From Mastigamoeba balamuthi (Eukaryota; Evosea; Mastigamoebida; Mastigamoebidae), in NCBI GenBank assembly GCA_902651635.1, contig CACRSC010000025.1:288768-352767 (forward strand): a stretch of 64,000 bases of DNA, given 5' to 3'. The notes beneath the pieces are model-generated. The model did no database searches. It was not told the DNA's origin and was given only the letters and a program-made list of their open reading frames with translations. Positions 1 to 9,616 of the stretch are shown here, piece after piece. The position numbers and the translations under genes were made by a program. The stretch's first letter is position 1, and each line of letters opens with the position of its first letter.

Positions 1-639
1 GAGAGAGAGAGAGAGAGAGAGAGGAGAGGTCGGCCATGCGGGATTGGAGTGGTAATCGGGCACCTCGGGAACAGAGAACTCGTCAGGCACAACCCCGTTT
101 GTCGGCGCCGAGAGAGGCGCAGAAGCGATTCCAGTCTGCGCAGAGCCACAGGCGGCGTTGCCCTCAGCAGCCGCTGTTTGCGGAACTCGGAGCAGGCCTG
201 CAGCCGAGGGGCTCTCTCCCGGTGCCTGCCCTCCAGCTCGGGGTTGAACCCGCTCCGCTGAACGCGAGGGCTCGGCCGTCGGGACCCCGGGCGAGGGCAT
301 ACAGCGGAGCCAGGCCTCGACGTCCCTGAGGACGGGCAGGGACCTGCGGTCAGCGGTCCTGCTGGCGTGCTTGACGCGCATGCGGCGCTGCAGGAGCTTC
401 CAGAAGCCCTGGGGGCTGCCGCCGAGCTGCTGGGGGGCGTCGGCGGCGACGACGACGATGCCGGGGGCCATCGGGGGCTGCAGGATGAGGTCCAGTGCCA
501 CCATGCGGTCCAGCGAGTACAGGCGGGCGTGCCTGAGGGCCTGGGCTCTCTGGGCCTCTGTGGGGTCTGTCCAGCGGAACCCCCACGGCTTGAGGACGTA
601 GAAGGCCCTGCCGTGGCTGTCGGCCATCAGGAGCTTCAT
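1..639 (-). CDS. Hypothetical protein, partial (runs off window start)
   Basis: A minus-strand frame opens at an ATG at 639-637 and stays open to the first base of the window, so the 3' end is missing. The first ~110 residues look like a folded domain, beginning MKLLMADSHGRAFYVLKPWG and including FRWTDPTEAQRAQALRHARL. They are followed by a Pro/Ala/Ser-rich linker. The GA dinucleotide tract at 1-22 lies inside the open frame and would encode a Ser-Leu run if still coding. I recognise no family. Codon use is GC-rich at third positions like the secure genes of the window, which favours a real gene. The start is the first in-frame ATG, and a GA repeat lies just upstream of it at about 669-685. 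Confidence 0.55.
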   Translation of the reverse strand, partial: MKLLMADSHGRAFYVLKPWGFRWTDPTEAQRAQALRHARLYSLDRMVALDLILQPPMAPGIVVVAADAPQQLGGSPQGFWKLLQRRMRVKHASRTADRRSLPVLRDVEAWLRCMPSPGVPTAEPSRSAERVQPRAGGQAPGESPSAAGLLRVPQTAAAEGNAACGSAQTGIASAPLSAPTNGVVPDEFSVPEVPDYHSNPAWPTSPLSLSLSL

Positions 640-1743
640 CGTTGCTGGTGATGGTGATGGTGCAAAAGAGAGAGAGAGAGAGAGCGGCTGTGAGGGAGAG
701 CAGACAAAAAGTGAACCTGAAAGAGGGGTGAGGAAGAGAGGGGCTGCCAAGCACCACCGGAGACCGCTGCAGTTGAAACTGGTTGTTCAGAGGGTCACGT
801 GGCGCCGATTTTCGAAAAGACGATTTCGGAAGATACCACCGCACAGGAAACACACACCCTCGTGACTGGGTTACGCGCTCGCTTCTACTCAAGCACATGT
901 TGCGAAGATGCCGCTTTCTATGGTGGCCAAGGTTCGCATGGTGCTCAGCTCTGTTGAGTACACATCCAAATTAGAGCAGCAGGACTCGGACGAGAACCGC
1001 CAGATTGATCTCTATGCGCGCCTCAGCCATGCAGTGGGGCGTCTCGCACCACACGCAACTAGCGCATTGCACGAGCGCGAGGCACCGCAATAGCCAGTTA
1101 GTGTTGCCTCTGTGCAGCGCCTGACCGCTCTTTCCTCCACTTGCCAAGGCCGTTGAGCGTGGCGCTACCTGCGGGCAGAGACGAGCGCTGAGCAGAAATC
1201 GTGAGGGATAGTCGTCGGCAATGCAGGCACGCACTCAGTGGCACGAATGCGTATGTGTGGCTCGTTCGACAAGTGTGTTAGCCAAGAACTGCTACCAAAC
1301 TACTTCCTGTTTTTAGACACCCTCACAGGTGCAACTCTGGCCTTCTGGGGTTTGGGAGGATTGAGTTTGCAGTGTCTGTCCCGTGTCGGGGCAGGGAAGG
1401 GCAATGCCATTGAAGGGGAAAGACCCCCCTGCAAGGGAACGCACTGGCTTGCCAATTTAACCGTTAAGAAGAACATCCGAAATTCCTGCCGTGCCAGACG
1501 CTCAACTTCGGCACATTGCGCTCGCATTGCATCTCCCAAGAGGGCCTGGGTAGCGCCACTGTGACTAGCATTTCCGGAAGCTAACGGTGGAACGGTGCAC
1601 ATGCACACACCTCAAATCTCAATGCCGACGTGGCTGTGGGGCCTGTGCGGGCGAAATTCCTCACGTGGAATTTGAGAGAGCAACTGAACTCAGAACTATA
1701 CAAACCAACGAACGAGCAATACTCCGCACACGAGAGCGAACGA
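640..1743. other. Spacer with weak ORFs only
   Basis: This stretch separates the minus-strand partial gene from paralogue A. It holds a 61-codon plus-strand ORF at 908-1093 (begins MPLSMVAKVRMVLSSVEYTS) and a 102-codon minus-strand ORF at 1300-1608. Neither matches a family I know and neither has the strong GC3 bias of the neighbouring genes. I treat both as possible but unsupported. The last ~60 bases before 1744 resemble the leader of paralogue B at 20513, including a shared CGAACGAATGGCAGCGACGC across the start codon. Confidence 0.4.
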
Positions 1744-2211
1744 ATGGCAGCGACGCCCCTCTTCATCCGCGAGCACGTCAACCACGCGCTCGGCAGCACG
1801 CAGGAAACGATCATCGTGACGTCCACGGGCAGCGTGCTCGCCCTGCGCCGCTGGGGCCACAGCAACGTGCGCCCCGCTGTGGGCCTCGATCTGCCCGCCC
1901 TGCAGTCGCTGCTCGCTGGTGCCCAGCTCCTGGGCTTCCTCGACCCCGCAAGGCTGGGAGCCCTCGCGAGGGCTGCGTCGGAGTTCCTGGGTGACCGCGG
2001 GGCCATTCGGCAGAGGAGCCACGTCATGTGCGGTGCAGGGGTCACCACGACGGCTGTCTTTGACACTGCAGCGGGCCGAGCCGTGGTGCTCGAGGTCTCC
2101 GGGGACTGGAACAGCCAGCGGACAGGCAGCAGCGCTGCTGGGGGCCTGCAGTGCAGCCTGGCACAGCTCTTCCACGAGATACGCTGCTGGAAGTCAAAAG
2201 AGGGCATCTGA
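1744..2211 (+). CDS. Hypothetical protein, paralogue A (155 aa)
   Basis: This intronless frame encodes 155 residues beginning MAATPLFIREHVNHALGS. It is about 75-80% identical over most of its length to the protein at 20513-20977, and the similarity extends into the 5' leader, so the two arose by duplication. The predicted layout is an N-terminal helix, a beta pair (ETIIVTSTGSVLAL), a helical middle, a second beta stretch (TTTAVFDTAAGRAVVLEV) and a C-terminal helix. That order loosely recalls the roadblock/longin alpha-beta fold, but no diagnostic motif is present and I do not assign a family. The start is chosen because both copies share the ATG context. The C-terminus diverges from paralogue B (CWKSKEGI here, SWESFSR there). 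Confidence 0.7.
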   Translation: MAATPLFIREHVNHALGSTQETIIVTSTGSVLALRRWGHSNVRPAVGLDLPALQSLLAGAQLLGFLDPARLGALARAASEFLGDRGAIRQRSHVMCGAGVTTTAVFDTAAGRAVVLEVSGDWNSQRTGSSAAGGLQCSLAQLFHEIRCWKSKEGI

Positions 2212-2730
2212 CGGGACCAGAGCCACCGAGTAGCACCCTCTTTCATCTGAGTCAGGGAGCAAGTGCATAGTTAACGCGAAGTTCGTGAACACCTATTCAC
2301 TTGCACACAGGAAGAGAAAAACAAGCAAAGAACAAACACAGAAGAGCTCTTTGTTTGATTACTAAAACAATCCAGGAAAACAGCCATTGCTTTTCCCGGG
2401 GATGGTGGATGGAAAGGGAGCTAATCTAGAATATTTAGTCTTTCAATTTTCAATGTGTTCTATGCACGAAGGAAGAGAAGGGCTCTGTGGATGACTCGTT
2501 TTCCAGCAGAGACTACTAAAATGAACAAGGCAAGCAAGACAAGCCCTTCGCACGCGCTGCGTGCTTGGGAGCGTTCTCTGGGGAAGGGGAACGCGAGGGG
2601 GGAGTAAGGGAGGCGTTAAAATGATTGGGGGGGGGGGGTTCGAATCCGCGTAGGATTGGGATTTTCGTACATCTCTCCCACGAGGGGCCTCGCCACCTCT
2701 GCTGTCAGTTGGGCTTCTGGTCTGACTGTA
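2212..2730. other. Noncoding spacer
   Basis: This is the downstream flank of paralogue A. It is A-rich in its first 130 bases and has a G10 homopolymer at about 2628-2638. No frame with supporting homology is seen on either strand. Confidence 0.5.
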
Positions 2731-2734
2731 AGTG

Positions 2735-2960
2735 TGGTCATTTGAAAGTGAACAAACCCTCCAGGTTCAGTAGCACTATGGCTTGGCTAAGAACTGTGTT
2801 CTGCTGCTGGTGCATGGTGATAACAAGAAGGTTCAGTTGGTACAGCCCTCGGATGGCTGTCCACTTGGTGCTCAACATCATTATGTTTGGGAAGCAGAGG
2901 TCCAGGGTTGCCAAGAACCTCTGAGCAATCGGATCGTAGACCTGCCAGCACCTTCCTGTA
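2735..2960 (+). pseudogene. Fragment resembling an EMAP/tRNA-binding (Arc1-type) domain
   Basis: Plus-strand translation gives VNKPSRFSSTMA and, after a one-base frame change, LAKNCVLLLVHGDNKKVQLV followed by QPSDGCPLG. This matches the pattern of the C-terminal tRNA-binding domain of EMAPII/Arc1/TyrRS/MetRS proteins (a NLKP-S-K/R core, then a Met-Ala strand, then a V-E-L-V-x-P-x-G motif). The frame change and the absence of the rest of the domain indicate a relic. The family call rests on motif resemblance only. It lies in an AT-richer zone next to other decayed copies. Confidence 0.4.
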
Positions 2961-2999
2961 ACAAATGTGAGTTGTACAGTTATTACTGGCAATAACCTG

Positions 3000-4140
3000 A
3001 TGAAAGACAAGACATCCACAGGGTACTTCCACAGGGTGAACGAGGTGATGAAGACGGTGTTAATTCCTGGCATCTTGCTGACCTCGTTGAACAGCTTGTC
3101 CTGATCCTCTTTGCTCCACTCAATTGATCTTTGTTGCGATCAGGGACATCTTCTTGCAGTTCTGTTCCAACTTGAAGAAGTCATTGTAGAGCAAGTACAC
3201 AATGAGAAGTCAATGTGCATACAAGTTGCACTTACTGCTTCCTTGCTCTGAAGCATAGTGACTATGTACCTGGGGCATGCATGTGCATGGTAGCCTGAAG
3301 TCCTCGTGACAGCGAGAATCTGGTCATCAGTGAGAATGAAGTCTGTCATCACAATCTCCACAACAATGACCTCTTTCATTATCTTCCTTCTGCATGCAAT
3401 TAGTTTGATAGAAATAGCAATAAAACGTACATGTCTGGGCAAGAAGTAACAAGATGCTGAGTATTTGCCTCCAGGCACGTGTACTGAACCTTGTCAAATG
3501 GTGGCACAGTGAAATTGATGGCCTTGCCGGGACCCTTGCTGTATGCAACTGTGGTGCAGCAGATAAAGAAGACGTTCTTCTTGTCTGGGGCACCTTTCTC
3601 CAGTACTACTACCAACCTGGCGAACCTCGTCCAGCCATGAGACTTGATTATTTGGCAAGCATGGCCACGTGCGAGGTATCTGCATCTCTAAGTACCCCTT
3701 CGCAAACTCCAGTTTTTACCATGGTCAAAATTTCATGAAAGTAGCATAATTTACAGTAGAAAAAGGTGTTTTGAACAGTAAAATAAGTTGAAAACACGAA
3801 AATCAACGGAAAACGTGGTTTTAACAAAAAAGGAAAAAAATGAGAAATTGAGTACTTACTGTTGTTGATGTGATCCCAGTGGACAATCCCCCACATGGAA
3901 GCCCCACCCTCCAGAATTAGGGGGATGTCTCCAACTTGGTAGAAAACTGTTATGGATGGGTACACTCAGAGTTGGTGTGATGCTGAACAGCTTTGGCTGA
4001 ACCATCTCTCCCTTTGTACCACTTTCTCCCTTGATCTCTTTGAAAAGTAGCTGTAAGACAAAGTATGACATTAAGTCGCAACCATTCACAGTGTCGGGGA
4101 AGAGCAGAGGAAGAAGACAGCAGTTGAAGTTGTTCTCCAC
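3000..4140 (-). pseudogene. Degenerate unknown gene, copy A of a ~1 kb duplication
   Basis: Minus-strand blocks of coding appearance occur with frame changes and former intron positions. They include LLFKEIKGESGTKGEMVQPK, then VGDIPLILEGGASMWGIVHW, VVVLEKGAPDKKNVFFICCT and EVIVVEIVMTDFILTDDQIL. The same blocks recur at 7255-8190 at roughly 75-85% nucleotide identity, including the GT-rich donor after the HINN block. Downstream (3000-3140) further coding-like residues continue (DQDKLFNEVSKMPGINTVF). I cannot name the ancestral family. Several stops and frame changes make the copy non-functional as read. Confidence 0.5.
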
Positions 4141-5140
4141 CTATGACACAGCTATGGCATGTTCTGGAAAAAGATGAAGTGAAAACAAATGATAATTGCT
4201 AGCAGTCAGTTGTGTTAAGAAAAGTTGCTCCCATTCAGAATTCCAATATTTCTTATTTCATTGATTTGTAAATTTATCTGAAATCCAAAATTACACTATA
4301 CCACTTCTGGTTGTAGTCATATTAATCATGTCAGATTCTGAATGAACACTCCTAGTTCATATTATATTGACCAAATCAGGATCTGCTGTGAACATTCAAG
4401 TAACGAATTAATTAGCTTTCATAATAAATTGAGAATTCCTTTGTGAATTTGAATTTTGTGATTAAGTACCTTTTATGTAATATGAACAGTAAAAATCAAA
4501 ATCCAATTTGACAATGATGAGTTATACAGTTATTGGATTTAGAACGTAAAAGAAAGTAATAATGATTCTATTCTCTTTTTCAGCCATTGTAAAACACCTG
4601 TATGACTATGAGCTACCTCATATTAGTGATTAAATACTGATTCATTAACATCTAAGAGTAGTAACTCTACATTTATCAAAAAGAACTGTATTAATAATAA
4701 GTGCAGTTCTATCAGTTCCATTCTTTATTATGGCTTCAGTTTCATTTCTTCAAGGAATTCAGTAATAGCAAGACAGAATATGCTTCAATGTATGCTAGCT
4801 AATAGTCTGCTTCTCAGACAATTCTTCAAATGGTCTTTCTTATTCCAAGATATTATTTCCAATGAGTTGAATTCTATTTAATTCATTATGATCATTGAAT
4901 CTGTGAGTTCTGACTTTTCCTTGATCAAATAAATAATGGTATTTGTAAAGAGATACCTATAGCTGATCTGTAGGAAAATGTATCAAATGATTCCTATTTT
5001 ATATGCAATTTGAATTGCATCATTATATGAACATTGGAAAAAGCAATAAATGAGGAACACTATTGCACATTTTGTACTCTGACACGATAATGTTTTGTGT
5101 TATGCAGCTCAAAGAAGGGCCTCCTGAGAGATGCAGGCTT
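4141..5140. other. AT-rich spacer, no gene seen
   Basis: About 1 kb of AT-rich DNA without a sustained frame on either strand. I see no tandem repeat, no transposase and no RNA gene here. Confidence 0.6.
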
Positions 5141-5149
5141 CTCACATGA

Positions 5150-5560
5150 GCTCTGGAGGCAGAAACACCACGAACCATATACGTAAAGGGAAGGGTACAT
5201 AAAGAAAAACATTAAATATTGAGCAACCATTTCCATTCTTTAGTACTACCATTTGGCTTTCTGTTTCGGTGCTTGTTCCAACTCTGGCCGGTGTATGTGT
5301 GTTAGAGGGATTATTCGTGTGGTTCTCTAACATTTCTACCCAAAAAATTTTCGAAAGAAGCCATGTAACTTTGCTCTATGCTTTTGTGCACTTCCTTTGC
5401 CTGCTCATCATGCTTCTTTTTCTTTTCCTCTTTCTTCTTAACAGAGGCTTTATTCTTTCATTTGGCCTTGATCATAAAGAAGGACTCTCCCTTCTTCTTT
5501 TCTTTCTTCATCTGTTTATCACCAGCATTTATTGTCAGCGATTAAACAGATTAGTATGAT
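5150..5560 (-). pseudogene. Third partial copy of the duplicated unknown gene (Lys-rich segment)
   Basis: Reverse-complement reading gives a Lys/Glu-rich stretch (KKHDEQAKEVHKSIEQS) that aligns with the Lys-rich segment at 8200-8350 (EKEHDEQVKEVHKSIKQS). The DNA is clearly related, for example TTGTGCACTTCCTT followed by CTGCTCATCATGCT on the plus strand in both. Only the charged coiled segment is represented, so this is a further fragment of the family seen at 3000-4140 and 7255-8350. Confidence 0.45.
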
Positions 5561-5689
5561 AACAGGCTATAAAGCTTTGCAATAACCAGAAAAATCATTG
5601 CTGACTTATTGCTGGCTACAAAGAACACAGAGAGAAAGAGGAACTAAGACCATTATTTGTTGATGAAGAATAACAAATTGGTTACCAAC

Positions 5690-6110
5690 ACTGAGTGTTG
5701 ACGTACACCCACTGGCGTTTGCCACCAATACTGAAAGCTTTATTCGGTTCGATATCTGGGACACTGCAGGCCAGAAGAAGTTTGGCGGGCTCGGGTATGC
5801 ACTTAAAACAAATTAGTATTGCTGACATGTCATCAGCTATCATGGCAATGTGGACTGGTAATGGTTGATGTCATGTCATACAAACACATTCCAAACTGGT
5901 ATCATGACTTGTCAAATATCTTCCAATTGTTCTCTGTGAAAACAAGGTCGACATCAAGGAAAGAAAGGTCAAGCCAACAGAGGTCAGATTCCATGAGAAG
6001 CATGACCTACTGTACCTATCCTACTTAGAAATCAGTATAAAGGAAGAGCACAACGTTCTTATACCCTTTGTGTGACTGGAACAGCAGCTTACTGGATAAG
6101 TTGGACCCCA
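5690..6110 (+). pseudogene. Degenerate Ran GTPase copy
   Basis: Plus-strand blocks are recognisably Ran: [34 protein letters not shown], then after decayed sequence [32 protein letters not shown] and EISIKEEHNVLIPFV. They correspond to the switch I/II region, the DTAGQ (G3) and NKVD (G4) motifs and the following helix. The blocks are in different frames with stops between them and the N-terminal P-loop is absent. The best relative in the window is the intact Ran domain at 14496-15130, which shares unusual residues such as KERKV-PTE and EISIKE. This is host gene debris. Confidence 0.75.
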
Positions 6111-7254
6111 TAACTCTGCAATAATATAACAATCCTTAGACCCTACTTTGAAATCGGGCCACTCAGCTGTAGTACTCAGCCATTCTCATCTGGGGCAGCA
6201 TGTAGATGCCCTCATTATGCAGATGTTTGCTGCAGCCTCGTTGGCCAACAGTGACAGTGAAAAATCCCCCCCTTTAATATCCCCCCTTCAGAAACCAAGA
6301 CGGAGGTTCTGGTAGCAGAGATACATGAAACCCAGCCTGTGAATACTATTCTCACAATGAACCTTATCTTCAATAAGCTATGTGGGAACGGCAGAGGCAG
6401 GAAACAAATATTTGGAATTCTATTTTTCTGTTTGACTCAACTGTCGATAAATTCCAGGTTATTAACAGAGAGTTTAGGCACCATAAACAGAGGTTAAAAC
6501 GAATTTGAAAAACTGTCAAAATTTGAAAATGAAAAATCGGAAAACAGCAAAAAGTAACGAAAAAGAGATGGGAAACGTAAAACTATAGGATAAAAACGAA
6601 AACTGCCAAAAAGAAGAAGAGAAAGAGGACTGAGCAGTTTCAAGTTGACAACATTCAAGAAAGAAAGAACCAAAATAAAACGCTTAGTCATATATTGCTC
6701 AATCGCTGGCAATTTAAGAAATCCAAAAGAAGTAATGAGAAAAACGATAAGGAAACACAAAACCAATGAAAGAACATGTTTCAATAACTCTGAACAGAGT
6801 GAACCAGATTTAAGTAAGACTGAGAATGAAACTGTAACTCTATTTTGTCTTTCTCTTCTTGGAGACAGGAGAGAGCACCTTGTCTGGTGCCTGGTCTGCT
6901 TCCTCTTCTTCCTCGGACTCGGCTGTTTTCTTCTTTCTGCTCCTTGTAGCACTCAAGTGGTTTCACAGAAGCCTGCACCTGCATAGCTGACGTGCTCTCT
7001 ATTGAATTGTTAAAAGGAACAAAGAAGGAACAAAGAAAAATTGGCACCTTTCTCCCTGGGTTCCTCTGCTGATGTCAAACGAACAGGAGGACAGAGCTCA
7101 GCCATTGCTTTCCCAAGACGAAGACGATGTGCTTTCTTCTTCATGCAGAGAGCTTCCTCGTGAAGCACTACTTCCTGGGGTGCTACCAGGGGAGATGACC
7201 CTGGGTCAGGTCCAGTCCGGGTTCCTACTGGAGGAGCCAGAAAGACCAGCACTA
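6111..7254. other. AT-rich spacer, no secure gene
   Basis: This AT-rich stretch has several frames of 80-150 codons on both strands (for example 6494-6952 minus and 6645-6986 plus). Their compositions are dominated by Lys/Asn or Phe/Leu/Ser runs with no family resemblance. I read them as chance frames. Around 6930-7250 the base composition rises, and it may contain further remnants of the pseudogene family, but I could not align it. Confidence 0.45.
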
Positions 7255-8350
7255 AGAAGTTGGTGAATCAAGGAAACAACAGGTAGCATACCCTCCGCAG
7301 GGTGAGGAATGGGAGGAATACATGTGCATGGTAGCCTGAAGTCCACGTGACAGTGCAAGGATCTGGTTGTCAGTGAGAACAACGTCAGCCATCGCAATAT
7401 CCATGACTACAGCCTTGCCCATTATCTCCCTTCTACACACACATTAGATTGATTGCCAGCAATAAAAATCTACATGTTCAGGCAAGAAGCAATGAGACGC
7501 CATATGTTGCCATCCAGGCACATGTACCACACCTCATCAAATGATGGTACCAGTGAAATTGATGGCCTCTCCGGGTCCCTGGGTGTAAGTAACAGCCGTG
7601 CTGCAGATATGGGAGATGTTCTTCTTGTCTGGGGCCCCCTTCTCCAGAACTACTACCCATTTAGCAAACCTCATCCAGCCATGGGACTTGATTTGTTCGG
7701 TGAGCATGGCCACTCACAAGGAGTCTGCATCTCAAAGTACCCCTTTGCAAACCCCAGTTTTTGCTATGGTAAAAATTTCACAAAAGTAGTATAAATTACG
7801 GTAGAAAAACGTGTTTTAAACACGAAAAATGAGCTGAAAATGCGAAAATCAATGGGAAAACGTGAATTTATCAAAATCTGGAATAATAAGAAAATGAGTA
7901 CTTACCGTTGTTGATGTGGTCCCAGCAGACAATCCCCTATGTGGAAGCCCCACCCTCCAGAATTGCAGGGATGTCTCCGACTTGGTAGGGGACTGTTATT
8001 GGCAGTACACTCAGGGTTGGTGTGATGCCAAACAGCTTTGGCTGAACGATCTCTCCCTTTGTGTCAATTGCTCCCTTGGTTTCTTTAAGAAGCAGTGTTA
8101 AGACGATATATGACTTTATGACATTACCAGTTATGGCATCAGGGAAGAGAAGTGGAAGTAGTCATCAGTTGAAGTTGTTCTCTGCCTCCATCACAGCTAA
8201 GTGGCTTTGCTTGATGCTCTTGTGCACTTCCTTCACCTGCTCATCATGCTCCTTTTTCTTTTCCTTCTTCTTCTTCTCTGAGGCTTCCTTCTTTTATTCT
8301 GCCTCAATTGTGAAGAAGAACTCTTCCTTCTTCTTCTTCTTCTTCATCTG
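7255..8350 (-). pseudogene. Degenerate unknown gene, copy B of a ~1 kb duplication
   Basis: Minus-strand blocks parallel copy A: a Lys-rich coil (EKEHDEQVKEVHKSIKQS), then KGEIVQPKLFGITPTLSV, VGDIPAILEGGAS, a former donor after HINNG (GGTAAGT), VVVLEKGAPDKKNISHICST, TQGPGEAINFT and VVMDIAMADVVLTDNQILAL. Copy B is slightly better preserved than copy A but also carries stops and frame changes. The conserved intron position shows the duplication was of genomic DNA, not a processed transcript. I do not recognise the protein. Confidence 0.5.
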
Positions 8351-9600
8351 ATTGTCTCTGACTGCTATTGCCTGAGATTCAATAATCAGCCTATTGTTAT
8401 CACCAGACATAAAGACATGTCTTATCAGTCTCTTGCAAAGGTGTTTATCACCAGTGATAAAACTAAGCAACAAAGACAATTAGTGATGACGTCACGTTTT
8501 ACGTCATGCACAAGATATTTTAAGATATTATTCATTTTATAAGTCTTCCTCTGTGAGTGAAGTCCACCTGCTACTTGGCCGGTAAGTTAGAATATTGAAT
8601 CTATTTGAAATATCTTTAGATATTTCAGCAATATCTAAATATCTAGATATTTCTTCAACTTCTATCACCGGTGATAAATACTACCACCTGCATATGAATA
8701 CCTTAGGAAAGATTATGTTTAACTTTATCCTATTACTGAAATTAATTGAAGTGCCTCTTTCTCTGCTGCCAATTGTATACCGCACCATCACTGCATCAGA
8801 ATGGCTCACATCACACTCTGATTCTCACTGACACAAAGTCTAAATAAAAATCACTTTGTTGTTACAATATGGTTCTCTTCCTCACTTGCTGTTTTTCTCC
8901 ATATGTTTTACAATTATCGCCGGTGATTATTTTGTTCAAATTCATACCAGGTTTACATTTATCTCTGCCTTCTTTTTCTTGTTTTTCTGCCTCAAAATTC
9001 ATTTTGATCATTTTCAAAGTATGATGTTCTTTTTTCTATCATTGTTTTTTCTTCATCACTCACAGTTTTCAGATTTTTGCAGTGATTCCTGTTTCTCAGA
9101 TTGCTTTTATGTACAAATTATGATTCTTTGAGTGAAAGTGAAATTCGAGCTTCCAAAAGAGGTTTTTTTGGAACCCTCACTGGAAACGTTGAGAAATGAT
9201 ATCAAAGAACAGTGTCGAATATTCTATATCATTAAGATCCTACTGGTTGAGCTTGATTGCCATGTGCTGAAGTGCTAAATTAGTGCATGTAGTACTAGTT
9301 TTTCTGTGCTAGAATAGTGCTGAATTAGCAGAATTTTAGCACTAGTTTTTTGATGTGCATGATGTACATGAAGTGCTACATGCATGTTGTGCACATATTG
9401 CACATTATTCGTTTCAAGTGATACAAGCATATTTTGTGCATGCATCACTAGAAATGATTAATGTGCAACATACACATAAATCACAAAAAACCAAATAAAT
9501 TGATATTAATAAATGAACTATATGCACACAAGGCGCTGAATGTGCATGGTGTGCATTGAGCAAATAATTGATTGAATTGATTGAGTCACTAATGCGATTA
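8351..9600. other. AT-rich spacer with TGCAC-type word repeats
   Basis: There is no gene evidence. From about 9250 to 9560 the words TGCAC, GTGCA, GTGCTA and TAGTGC recur many times in both orientations. Similar TGCAC-rich patches lie at about 10110-10160 and 12315-12420, on both sides of the gapped unknown gene, so the repeats may belong to a shared element. No terminal repeats or target-site duplications could be fixed by eye. Confidence 0.45.
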
Positions 9601-9616
9601 AAATATTTTAAAAACA

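Noticed and set aside
6494-6986. Overlapping frames of 113-152 codons in AT-rich DNA
   Set aside because: Composition-driven Phe/Leu/Ser and Lys/Asn translations with no motif and no splice context.
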